Assembly (NCBI GenBank): GCA_015229095.1
Contig: JADGCE010000027.1
Span: forward strand, 1 to 22,374
DNA: 22,374 nt
DNA from: Magnetococcales bacterium
GTDB lineage: Bacteria; Pseudomonadota; Magnetococcia; Magnetococcales; Magnetaquicoccaceae
Direction: 5' to 3'
Each line of letters begins with the position of its first letter. The stretch's first letter is position 1. Under the pieces are notes generated by a model, which saw only the letters and a list, made by a program, of their open reading frames with translations, was not told the origin of the DNA and searched no databases. This document shows positions 7,108 to 14,058 of the stretch, piece after piece. The position numbers and the translations under genes were made by a program.

Positions 7108-8739
7108 TTGAGTATCCTGTTTTTTCGTCAGACAAAGGCGTGGGCAGCACGCCTTGTTCCGGCCATCCCCCAGGGCGATAAACCGCCCCCGCTATCCAGG
7201 TCATTGTTTTTACGGCTGGCCTGGATGGCCGGCACGGTTTTTCTGTTTTCCGTCGCTTTCTCCGCCGCCGAGGAGAGCCTGTTGCCCGCCCAGAGTGCCA
7301 TGGAACAGGTGCCGGAAAGTCCCGACCTGCTCTATCCCGACCGTGCCCCCAGAGAAGCGACAAGAAAGGTGACCGCCGCTGATTGGTTAAAGATCATCCG
7401 GGAACAGATTCCGCCCTTGACCCATCCACGGGGCAATCGTTGGCCCCTGTTGATCATCGCCGGGGTCGGTTTTGAACCTCTGCCCGTGGCGGAAATTCGC
7501 ATGCTGTTGGAGCGGGGCATTACCCAGCACCTGGAGCTGAAAAGTTCTGCCATCGGTGCCGCCCGACGACTGAAAGAGGCGGGGGCACCGGTCATCTTGA
7601 CGGATGGTCGGAATGGCGCCTGGCCGTACAATCTGGAAAAGGATAAAACCCAATGGGCGCATCAATATCCTGCCAAGCTGGATGTCCAGCCCCACTGGCG
7701 GGATCTCCCCTCCCCTCCCCTCTTTCGCGGTTGGGCGGTGGCGGCTGAACAGTTGCGCACCACCCTGAATCGCTTTCGTCAGGAGCAGGTTCCGGTGGAT
7801 GCCATCTGGTTGGATTATGAGAACGAACCCAGCACAGCCAACTATTATGCCGCCATCCTCTCCCCCAGCACCCTGGCCCTGATGCCGCCGCAGGCGGTGG
7901 CGGATGAGGCCTCTTTCCGCCGCTACAGTCGGCAGTTGTGGATACAACTGCTCTCCACCTATATCGCGGGACCCGCCCGGGAAATGTTTCCCAAAGTCTC
8001 CATCACCAACTGGGTGGTTACCCTCTCTTCCCCAGAGCGGCCGGTCCTGGGCTGGATGAATGAGCCCCACCCCCCCATGGGAGCTACTCTGTTTACCGCC
8101 ACCAATCCGGTGGCCTATGGCATTGACACCGCCTTTCTGGCCCTGTGGCAAAAAAGCTATCGTCTGGATCAGGAGCATGTGGATCAATTTTACAGCCATA
8201 TCCTGTTGCGGCAGGTCTCGGCGGACAGCGCCAATCGCCAGCAGCAGGCCCCCTACCTGGCCTCCATACCCTGGGTGGGCCGTTGGGTGGCCGATCACCC
8301 GGACAAACGGGTGCCCATCCTGAGCCGGGAACGCTATCGGGAAGTGTTGCGCCATTTGTGGTTGCGGGGCATCGACGGCATGCAGGTGTTCAATCCCGTC
8401 GAGAGCACGGCCACCTTGGATATGGCGGTCGCCGAGGTGCAGGATGCCGCAGCCGTCTATGACGAAATGCTGGCCTATCGGGATTTTTTGGAAAAGGGCA
8501 CCGTCTTGCAGTTGGCCCATCCCGCCATTCAGGAGGATGCCGCCCTTTGGTCAGGTCTGCGGCTGCAGGATGAGGCCATCGTGCGGCTTTTTTGGCAAGG
8601 GGGTGCCATCGGCTCCCTGGAGATCGAACCCTGGCCGGGCAGCAAGGTCACTCTGAGCAGTCCGACGCGCGGGGCAACGTTTCGCTTGCGCCGTGATAAA
8701 AAAAACAATACCATAGAGATTGTTTCTGTACGCCGATAA
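7108..8739 (+). CDS. Secreted protein, possible glycoside-hydrolase-like barrel
   Basis: The start is uncertain. TTG 7108 has a TGGGG site seven bases upstream and is used here, giving 543 residues. TTG 7204 and ATG 7225 lie nearer the signal sequence (LFLRLAWMAGTVFLFSVAFSAAEES). There is no ATG between the previous gene and 7225. The mature part starts with an RWPLLIIAGVGFEPLPVAEI strand-helix pattern. Acidic residues at the end of a predicted strand (AIWLDYENEPS, about 232-242) resemble catalytic acidic positions in TIM-barrel glycosidases, and later strands include SITNWVV and GIDGMQVFNP. The tail looks like a small beta domain. I do not recognise a named family; the glycosidase-like reading is inference from pattern only. 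It opens the gene string that continues with the Sel1 and FecR genes. Confidence 0.5.
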   Translation: MSILFFRQTKAWAARLVPAIPQGDKPPPLSRSLFLRLAWMAGTVFLFSVAFSAAEESLLPAQSAMEQVPESPDLLYPDRAPREATRKVTAADWLKIIREQIPPLTHPRGNRWPLLIIAGVGFEPLPVAEIRMLLERGITQHLELKSSAIGAARRLKEAGAPVILTDGRNGAWPYNLEKDKTQWAHQYPAKLDVQPHWRDLPSPPLFRGWAVAAEQLRTTLNRFRQEQVPVDAIWLDYENEPSTANYYAAILSPSTLALMPPQAVADEASFRRYSRQLWIQLLSTYIAGPAREMFPKVSITNWVVTLSSPERPVLGWMNEPHPPMGATLFTATNPVAYGIDTAFLALWQKSYRLDQEHVDQFYSHILLRQVSADSANRQQQAPYLASIPWVGRWVADHPDKRVPILSRERYREVLRHLWLRGIDGMQVFNPVESTATLDMAVAEVQDAAAVYDEMLAYRDFLEKGTVLQLAHPAIQEDAALWSGLRLQDEAIVRLFWQGGAIGSLEIEPWPGSKVTLSSPTRGATFRLRRDKKNNTIEIVSVRR

Positions 8740-8828
8740 TGCCGTTTTGTGCGGTGCCAGCGACCGGCTTGCCCGCCTCTCTCCGGTTGGATGGAACGAC
8801 ATGGATCGGTCTCTTTTTCACACCCTGA

Positions 8829-8861
8829 GGGGATCTGAATCCCCCATCCCCCGGCAGGGGA
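8829..8861 (+). promoter_or_regulatory. Possible RNA fold masking the Sel1 gene ribosome-binding site
   Basis: The leader holds a hairpin GGGGAT-CTGA-ATCCCC (8829-8844). It is followed by TCCCC (8847-8851), which can pair with GGGGA (8857-8861), the core of the Shine-Dalgarno sequence for ATG 8867. The two small stems could sequester the ribosome-binding site. Called by eye, without folding energies. Confidence 0.5.
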
Positions 8862-8866
8862 GTCTC

Positions 8867-9952
8867 ATGCAGGTTCTATTTCGACAGCTGGTATCCGTGG
8901 CTGCTGTTCCTACTGTTTTGGCACTGGTTTGCGGGTTGTTGCTCCCTGGATCTCTCCTGGGAGCAGCGGCAGAAGAGAGGGAAGAGGGCTCCCTGGAGCG
9001 TGGGCAGGAGGGGGCGGCCTCCTCTGTGGAACCCTGGTATCGGGTCGCGGCGGAACTCGGCGACCCCGATGCCCAGGTGGAGAGGGGGTTTGCCCATTTG
9101 CATGGCCGTGACGGCAGCAAGGATGTGACAGAAGCCGTGCGCTGGTTTCAAAAGGCGGCGGAACAGGGCAATGCCATCGCCCAGGTGCAGTTGGGCACAC
9201 TGTATGCGGCGGGGCAAGAGATGACTGCCCATCCTGAAGAGGCGATCCGCTGGTATCGCAAGGCCGCCGAGCAGGGTGTTGCCACCGCGCAATTTTATTT
9301 GGCAGAACTCTATCACCGTGCCCCGGAGAGCATCGCCAACCCCAGGGAGGCGGTATTCTGGTATCGAAAAGCGGCGGAACAGGGCATTGTCATCAGCGCG
9401 TTGCGCCTGGCCGATATGCTCAGGCGTGGCGAGGGTGTGGCGGCCAATCCAGAGGAGGCCGTCCGTTGGTATCGCCAAGCGGCGGAACAGGGCAACAGGG
9501 AGGCCCGTGTCGCCCTGGCCTATCTGTATTATAACGCTCATGGCGTAGAAAAAGATCTGTCAGCCGCGCTGTGGTGGTATCAAAAGGCGGCAGAACAGGG
9601 AAGCGGTGAGGCTCAGCTGCAGCTGGCCTACCTCTACTACAGCGGCCAAGGCATTCCCAAAAATGACCAGGCAGCCCTCTACTGGTTTGGCCGGGCGGCG
9701 GAGCAGGATGTGGTGGAGGCGCAGTTCAATCTGGCCAGCCTCTATGCGCGGGGCCATGGGACGGAGCGGGACTATCTGCAGGCTTATGTCTGGTACAATC
9801 TGGCCGCCACGGCGGACGAAAAAGATGAGATCGGCAAGCGTGCCCGTGCGGGGCGGGCCATGGTGTCCAAATATCTGACCCCGGAGCAGTTGCTCGAGGC
9901 TCAACGGCTGGCAAGCGAGCGTTTTTTTAAACGGAAGCGGGGAAAACCATGA
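8867..9952 (+). CDS. Secreted Sel1-repeat (tetratricopeptide-like) protein
   Basis: The protein has 361 residues. ATG 8867 is chosen because AGGGGAG lies just upstream and it yields a signal peptide (MQVLFRQLV..., hydrophobic to about residue 31, cleavage near GAAAEE). The frame is open further upstream, but the extra residues are not signal-like. Seven Sel1-like repeats of about 36 residues run from about 56 to 317, each with the hinge AAEQG or a variant (AAELG at 61, AAEQG at 97, 133, 169, 206 and 241, AAEQD at 277) and the pattern AxWYRKAAEQGxxxAQxxLAxLY. Sel1 arrays form alpha-solenoids that bind protein partners, and here it should do so in the periplasm. The C-terminus is basic (FFKRKRGKP). 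Its stop overlaps the start of the FecR gene as ATGA, so the two products are probably made in fixed ratio and may interact. Confidence 0.5.
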   Translation: MQVLFRQLVSVAAVPTVLALVCGLLLPGSLLGAAAEEREEGSLERGQEGAASSVEPWYRVAAELGDPDAQVERGFAHLHGRDGSKDVTEAVRWFQKAAEQGNAIAQVQLGTLYAAGQEMTAHPEEAIRWYRKAAEQGVATAQFYLAELYHRAPESIANPREAVFWYRKAAEQGIVISALRLADMLRRGEGVAANPEEAVRWYRQAAEQGNREARVALAYLYYNAHGVEKDLSAALWWYQKAAEQGSGEAQLQLAYLYYSGQGIPKNDQAALYWFGRAAEQDVVEAQFNLASLYARGHGTERDYLQAYVWYNLAATADEKDEIGKRARAGRAMVSKYLTPEQLLEAQRLASERFFKRKRGKP

Positions 9953-12900
9953 TGAAAAGCAGGGGGGGCTTTTTCATAGTCCTGCTCGTTGCGCTGCTGT
10001 GGCTGGCTCTCTCCTCGACCGTGCGCGCCGATGGAGAAGAGGCGCCGCGCCATATTGGCCGGGTGATGCAGGTGACGGGTCAGGTTTTTGGACGGCAGGG
10101 GAGCGACAAACCAGCCCCCCTGGTGGTCAATGGTGAACTGTTTGCCGACGAGGAGATCACCACCCAATCCCAATCCACACTCACCATCCAGTTTCGCGAT
10201 GGGGCCACCTTTTCCGTCGGTCCGGATGCCAAGGTGGTACTCGACAAGTTTGTTTTCAATCCCCTGGCCAGTCAGGTGGAAAACAGCGTTCAGGTGGAGA
10301 AAGGGGCCTTTCGATACACGTCGGGTTTTGCCGTCAAAACGTCGAAAGTTGCATTGAAAACGCCCAACATCAGCATTGGTGTGCGGGGTACGGTGGCGGA
10401 AGGGTTTGCAGATCCCAGTGTGCCGACTTTTTTTGCCATTCCCAAGGGATATGGGACTCTGAGCAACAGCGCGGGTACGCAAGATGTGGCAGAAGGGGAG
10501 TCCCTGGCGGTCCTGGCAGCCGACCAACGCCCGCCCAAACCGGCAGACATGCCCCCGGCAGTGGCGGCGCAGAGTGTCCAATTTTTGCAGGATGAGGTGG
10601 GAGAGGTCGCTCTGCAGGGTCAACCGCTGACGGAGGCGCAACGCCTGGCCGATGCCCGGGCCAATCAACTTCCCATCACCCAGCAGAATCTGCCGCTTCA
10701 AAAGTCAGACGGTTCCATGGTCAGTCGGCTGGAGAGTGGATTGCGCTGGCTGGCCCCTCGTCTGGTGGAAGGCATCAACCGCCTGATTGAGCTGCTGGAG
10801 CAGGTGGGGAGCTGGTTTTCCTCCAGCCTGGAACGCCATTGGGCCGAGGCAACCCTGCTGCGCTCTGCGCTGGCGGCCTCTGCGCAGCAGTTGTCGGGGG
10901 GGGCTCTCTCCCTGTTGACCAAAGCGGCCAGTGTGGGCCTTCTGGCAGGCAGCGACGTGCCGCCCAGTGCGGCGCAAGCAGCACAGCAACAGGCGTTTCG
11001 CGCCGAGGCGGCACAACAGATTCCCAATGCCGCTGCCCTGCTGGATCAACATCGAGAGCAACAAAAGAGCCGCAACTGGGAAAATGCCAAGCAGAGCACC
11101 CAAGGTGTCATCGGTGGCGCGGCGATGGTGGCCAAGGATGGCATGGATATGGCGACCATTGTCCATGCGGCGGTGCAGGCTTCGCCGGGCTCGACCGAGG
11201 AGTTGGCGGCCATCATTGTCAGCAGCGCGATGTCTGCCAAAGGCAAAACGGACAATCTGGATGCCGCTTCGCAGATTGTGGCCGCCGCCAGCCGGGCGGA
11301 TCCGAACGTTGCCAAGACGGCGGCGGCCAGTGCGGTCACCAGCATGCCGGTTGCGGATCGACAGCAATCGGCGGCCAGTATTGCCAGCGTCGCGGCCACC
11401 GCAGCCCCGCAGGTGGCGGCGCAGATTGCCGCCTCGGTGACCACTGCGGCGGGCAAGGAGGCGGCGGGCGGGATTGCCGCCTCGGTAGCGGCGGCGGCCA
11501 AGGCCGAGGGGGCGGCGATTGCCGCAGCAGTGGCCCAGGCTGCCGGTCCTGCGCAGGCGGCCGAGATTGCCGCAGCCGTGGTGCGCATGGTGGGTTCCAA
11601 GGAGGCGGCGCAGGTTGCCGGGGCTGTGGCCAATGTCGCCGGTGCCCAGGCCTCTGTAGGTATCGCGGCGGCCGTGGCAAAAATGGCGGGCAGCGAATCG
11701 GCAGAGATCGTCGGCGCGGTCATGAAGGCTGTTGGCAGCCAATCGGCCCGCGCGGTCGCCGAAATGGCCGTCGCCGTCTCGACAGCAACCGGCCAACAGG
11801 ATGCCAACGCCCTGTTGGGCGTGGCATCCCAGGCCGCAGGTGTCAGCCTGGCGGAGAGCAAAGCGGCGGTGGAGACGGCCAAGACTTCTCCCACGGTACT
11901 GGCCGCAGTGGCAACGGCCCAGGCCGCAGAAAGCCGCTCGGTACAGGCGGAACAGCAGGCGCAAGGGGCGATGCAGCGGGCTGCCGCCACCGAAAATATT
12001 GTCCGGGATGTGGAAAAACGGAGCGAGGAAGCGGCCAAACCGGCAGCCAATGCCCCACCGGCGGCAGAGCCTGCGCCTGCGGCGACGACCTCCCCCACGG
12101 CTCCCACGGCTCCCACGGCTCCCACGGCTCCCACCCCGGCGGGAGGTGGGGAGTCACGTTCCGACACGCCTGCCGGGGCTTCTCGTGAGACGGGGGATGG
12201 TTCGGCCAGCAAAAGCGCGCCCCAGCAATCCACGTCAGCCTCTACCGAACAGCAGTTGGCTCGGGCAGTCGCCGGTGGCCAGTCGGTGACGGAGGCCATG
12301 AATGCGGCGATACGGTCGGGCAGCATGAGCCCGGAGCAGGCGGCGGCAGCGGCGGTGCGGGCTGGTATTGATCCAGCGGCGGTTACCAAGGCGGCGGTCA
12401 ATCTGGGTGGAGATTCTGAAAAAATTGTTGCGGCGGCCATCGAGGCCGGGGCTGCCGCCGGTGCGGTAACAGCGGCGGCCATTCAGGCGGGTGGAGACGC
12501 CAACAAGGTGTTGGCGGCGGCACTGAACATGGGGGGCAACGCCAGTGATGTAGCGACAGCCGCCATCAAGTCGGGTGGAGCCACCGATGAAATTGTCGCC
12601 ACGGCCATGCGCAGCGGCATGGGGGTGGAGCAGGTGTTGGCAGCCAGTGTGCAGTCGGGTAACCGGGTGGAAGATGTGGCTCAATCCATTGTCCGTTCGG
12701 GCGGAGATGTCAAGGATGTGGTGGCATCGGCCATGCGGGCGGGTGGCGAGAGCGGTGCCATCACCCATTCGGTGATTGCCGCCGGAGGAGATGCCCGCCA
12801 AACCGTTGCAGCGGCTGTTCAATCGGGTGGCCGCATTGAGGAGGTGGCCGGTGCCGCCATTAGAGCCGGGGGGAATGCGGGCGAGGTGGCAGGGGGGGCC

Positions 12901-13134
12901 ATTGCCGCAGGTGGTGCGGTGGACACGGTGGTCGCGGCCGCCATTCAGGCGGGTGGCAGTGTCCTGGATGTGGTGACGGCTGCCAGTGCCCAGGCACCCG
13001 AACAGGTGAGAAAGGCTGTGGAGTCGGCGGTTGCCGTGGGAGCCGATCCGACCGCCGCCCAGGCGGCAGGAGCTGCGGGACAATCCATGCGGGACCAGCC
13101 CATGCAGACCGTCAAATCTCCCAGTCCCTCTTGA
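9949..13134 (+). CDS. Large exported FecR-domain protein with two short-repeat arrays
   Basis: The protein has 1061 residues. It starts at ATG 9949, overlapping the Sel1 stop; a second ATG at 9952 is equally possible. The signal peptide is about 1-27 (FFIVLLVALLWLALSSTVRA). Residues about 36-190 are a FecR-type domain: VTGQV, FRDGATFSVGPDAKVVLDKF, VEKGAFRY, TPNISIGVRGT. A helical linker follows to about 450. Alanine-rich helical repeats of 15-16 residues occupy 509-601. A disordered Pro/Thr/Ala stretch (about 690-730) contains a TAP tripeptide repeat. Finally a 17-unit array of about 14 residues (775-1013) has the pattern [RQ]-[AS]-G-G-x4-V-x-x-A-A-[IMV]. No transmembrane segment or sorting motif is seen at the C-terminus. 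Known FecR domains occur in sensors of iron transport and in exported proteins of unknown role; no sigma factor or TonB receptor is nearby, so iron signalling is unlikely. I infer a periplasmic or surface scaffold acting with the Sel1 protein. Confidence 0.5.
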   Translation: MMKSRGGFFIVLLVALLWLALSSTVRADGEEAPRHIGRVMQVTGQVFGRQGSDKPAPLVVNGELFADEEITTQSQSTLTIQFRDGATFSVGPDAKVVLDKFVFNPLASQVENSVQVEKGAFRYTSGFAVKTSKVALKTPNISIGVRGTVAEGFADPSVPTFFAIPKGYGTLSNSAGTQDVAEGESLAVLAADQRPPKPADMPPAVAAQSVQFLQDEVGEVALQGQPLTEAQRLADARANQLPITQQNLPLQKSDGSMVSRLESGLRWLAPRLVEGINRLIELLEQVGSWFSSSLERHWAEATLLRSALAASAQQLSGGALSLLTKAASVGLLAGSDVPPSAAQAAQQQAFRAEAAQQIPNAAALLDQHREQQKSRNWENAKQSTQGVIGGAAMVAKDGMDMATIVHAAVQASPGSTEELAAIIVSSAMSAKGKTDNLDAASQIVAAASRADPNVAKTAAASAVTSMPVADRQQSAASIASVAATAAPQVAAQIAASVTTAAGKEAAGGIAASVAAAAKAEGAAIAAAVAQAAGPAQAAEIAAAVVRMVGSKEAAQVAGAVANVAGAQASVGIAAAVAKMAGSESAEIVGAVMKAVGSQSARAVAEMAVAVSTATGQQDANALLGVASQAAGVSLAESKAAVETAKTSPTVLAAVATAQAAESRSVQAEQQAQGAMQRAAATENIVRDVEKRSEEAAKPAANAPPAAEPAPAATTSPTAPTAPTAPTAPTPAGGGESRSDTPAGASRETGDGSASKSAPQQSTSASTEQQLARAVAGGQSVTEAMNAAIRSGSMSPEQAAAAAVRAGIDPAAVTKAAVNLGGDSEKIVAAAIEAGAAAGAVTAAAIQAGGDANKVLAAALNMGGNASDVATAAIKSGGATDEIVATAMRSGMGVEQVLAASVQSGNRVEDVAQSIVRSGGDVKDVVASAMRAGGESGAITHSVIAAGGDARQTVAAAVQSGGRIEEVAGAAIRAGGNAGEVAGGAIAAGGAVDTVVAAAIQAGGSVLDVVTAASAQAPEQVRKAVESAVAVGADPTAAQAAGAAGQSMRDQPMQTVKSPSPS
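11473..11751 (+). repeat. 15-16-residue Ala/Val-rich repeats inside the FecR protein
   Basis: Six consecutive units (residues 509-601) share the pattern IAAAVxxxAGxxxAxx, for example IAAAVVRMVGSKEAAQ and IAAAVAKMAGSESAE. The units are diverged at DNA level and alternate between 15 and 16 residues. They suggest stacked amphipathic helices. Weaker copies extend upstream to about residue 475. Confidence 0.5.
12094..12129 (+). repeat. Perfect 9-bp tandem repeat, four copies (TAP codons)
   Basis: CCCACGGCT is repeated four times without mismatch inside the FecR gene and encodes a Pro-Thr-Ala linker. Because the unit is a multiple of three, copy-number change would lengthen or shorten the linker without frameshift. 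Confidence 0.5.
12271..12987 (+). repeat. Seventeen tandem 14-residue repeats in the FecR protein C-terminus
   Basis: From residue 775 to 1013 the protein is built of back-to-back units, all 14 residues except one of 15. Examples are RSGGDVKDVVASAM, QSGGRIEEVAGAAI and AAGGAVDTVVAAAI. The invariant features are a small-Gly-Gly turn at positions 2-4, a hydrophobic residue at 9-10 and Ala-Ala-hydrophobic at 12-14. The DNA period is 42 bp, but copies are diverged, so the array is old rather than a recent expansion. I do not recognise it as a named repeat family; each unit reads as a short helix plus a glycine turn. Confidence 0.5.
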
Positions 13135-13158
13135 ACGGGCGGTTGTGAACAGGCCAAT

Positions 13159-13175
13159 ACAGCATGGTATGCTGT
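13159..13175. promoter_or_regulatory. Palindrome ACAGCAT-GGT-ATGCTGT, operator-like
   Basis: A perfect 7-bp inverted repeat with a 3-base centre lies in the 131-base gap between the FecR gene and the next CDS. TGGTATGCT within it resembles an extended -10 (TATGCT 13168-13173) with a weak TTGTGA 19 bases upstream. A perfect TTGACA follows at 13184-13189 without a good -10. A dimeric regulator site is possible but unproven. Confidence 0.5.
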
Positions 13176-13265
13176 GGCGGCTATTGACAATGGCGGGCGC
13201 ATGGCGCAAATGAAGAGTGCGGGCGCACACGTTTCAAGAATTCCAGGATGAGTACGATCTGAACA

Positions 13266-13943
13266 ATGGACAATAGCGAAATCCACGTTGGCAACATTCT
13301 CTCCCTTCTTACCCGATCCGACGGTTCCGTGAAGGCGGACATGCTCCGGAATGTCTGTCAGATGCCTGGGTTTGACCAGGTCAAAAAGGGAGAGCCGATT
13401 ATCGTCGCCCTCCGTTATCTGACCTTGCGGGATGCTTTTCGTGTCTTCCTGGACCCGCCGGGCAATGTGGGGGAAGGCCATTTTCGGTCGGCTGAAAATG
13501 CCCTTCTGTATGCCAGGCGGTATATCGAAATATCCAGAACCCCGGAGAATGGGCCCATTGTGGCGCATGCTCTGGCGTTATTGGAAAAAACCTTGCGCGA
13601 TATGGAAGCGTTGCGAGACGTTTATCGCCGCATTGACGCGCTCATGGCCGCAGAGGATCCCGATGCGCAACTCAAACAGTTCATGCAACAACAGATCAAC
13701 GCCGCCTTGCTGGAAACGGGGGAGAGGCGCGATCTGTACAGAGACAATTTTTGGTTTGCATGGATTGCAGCGTGGGCCATGCGTCTCAACGGTGTGGGAG
13801 GCGGCAGCATAGCGGAGTTGAAAAGCCTGTACAGCCAAAATGACTGGTTGGATCGCAGGCTTGGGGGGCGAAGAATACTGCGTCCACCAGGCGGGATGAT
13901 CGATCCTGATGAACAGGAAGAGGAAGATTTTTTATTGTTTTAG
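13266..13943 (+). CDS. Uncharacterised 225-residue cytoplasmic protein
   Basis: I do not recognise this protein. The start at 13266 is forced by an in-frame TGA immediately upstream (13260-13262); the ribosome-binding site is weak (AGGATGAG lies too far away). There is no signal peptide or membrane segment. The sequence appears mostly helical, with charged heptad-like stretches around 105-150 (LLEKTLRDMEALRDVYRRID), a Trp/Phe-rich patch (NFWFAWIAAWAMRLNG) near 160-176, and an acidic C-terminus with EQEEEDF. It lies between the FecR gene and a SapC-family gene on the same strand, 116 bases before the latter, so co-transcription with sapC is plausible. The coding frame is convincing because of composition and lack of overlap with any other candidate. 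Confidence 0.5.
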   Translation: MDNSEIHVGNILSLLTRSDGSVKADMLRNVCQMPGFDQVKKGEPIIVALRYLTLRDAFRVFLDPPGNVGEGHFRSAENALLYARRYIEISRTPENGPIVAHALALLEKTLRDMEALRDVYRRIDALMAAEDPDAQLKQFMQQQINAALLETGERRDLYRDNFWFAWIAAWAMRLNGVGGGSIAELKSLYSQNDWLDRRLGGRRILRPPGGMIDPDEQEEEDFLLF

Positions 13944-13963
13944 GGGTCCGTTGAGGGAATCGC

Positions 13964-13997
13964 CCTGCGGCGTATTCCGTGGCATGATGGCCGCAGG
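13964..13997 (+). other. Hairpin in the leader of the SapC gene
   Basis: An 8-bp perfect inverted repeat, CCTGCGGC (13964-13971) with GCCGCAGG (13990-13997), encloses an 18-base loop. No T-run follows, so it is not a standard terminator; it could be an mRNA processing or attenuation structure, or chance in GC-rich DNA. Confidence 0.5.
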
Positions 13998-14058
13998 CTG
14001 GACCGTGAGAGGCACACAGGGATCGACGGCGCGTCAATCGTCAGGGGAGGTGGTACGA

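Noticed and set aside
9949..10500. FecR domain read as an iron-responsive anti-sigma regulator
   Set aside because: There is no N-terminal cytoplasmic anti-sigma part, no sigma factor and no TonB receptor nearby; the protein begins with a Sec signal peptide.
11473..12987. Short regular repeats considered as a CRISPR array
   Set aside because: The periods lie inside one open reading frame, the units are diverged, there are no spacers, and no cas genes are present.
10839..13230. Several long Gly/Arg- or Ala-rich frames (449, 478, 419 and 331 codons) over the FecR repeat region
   Set aside because: They are alternative-frame readings of the GC-rich repeats and lack ribosome-binding sites and domains; the FecR frame has a signal peptide and a recognised domain.
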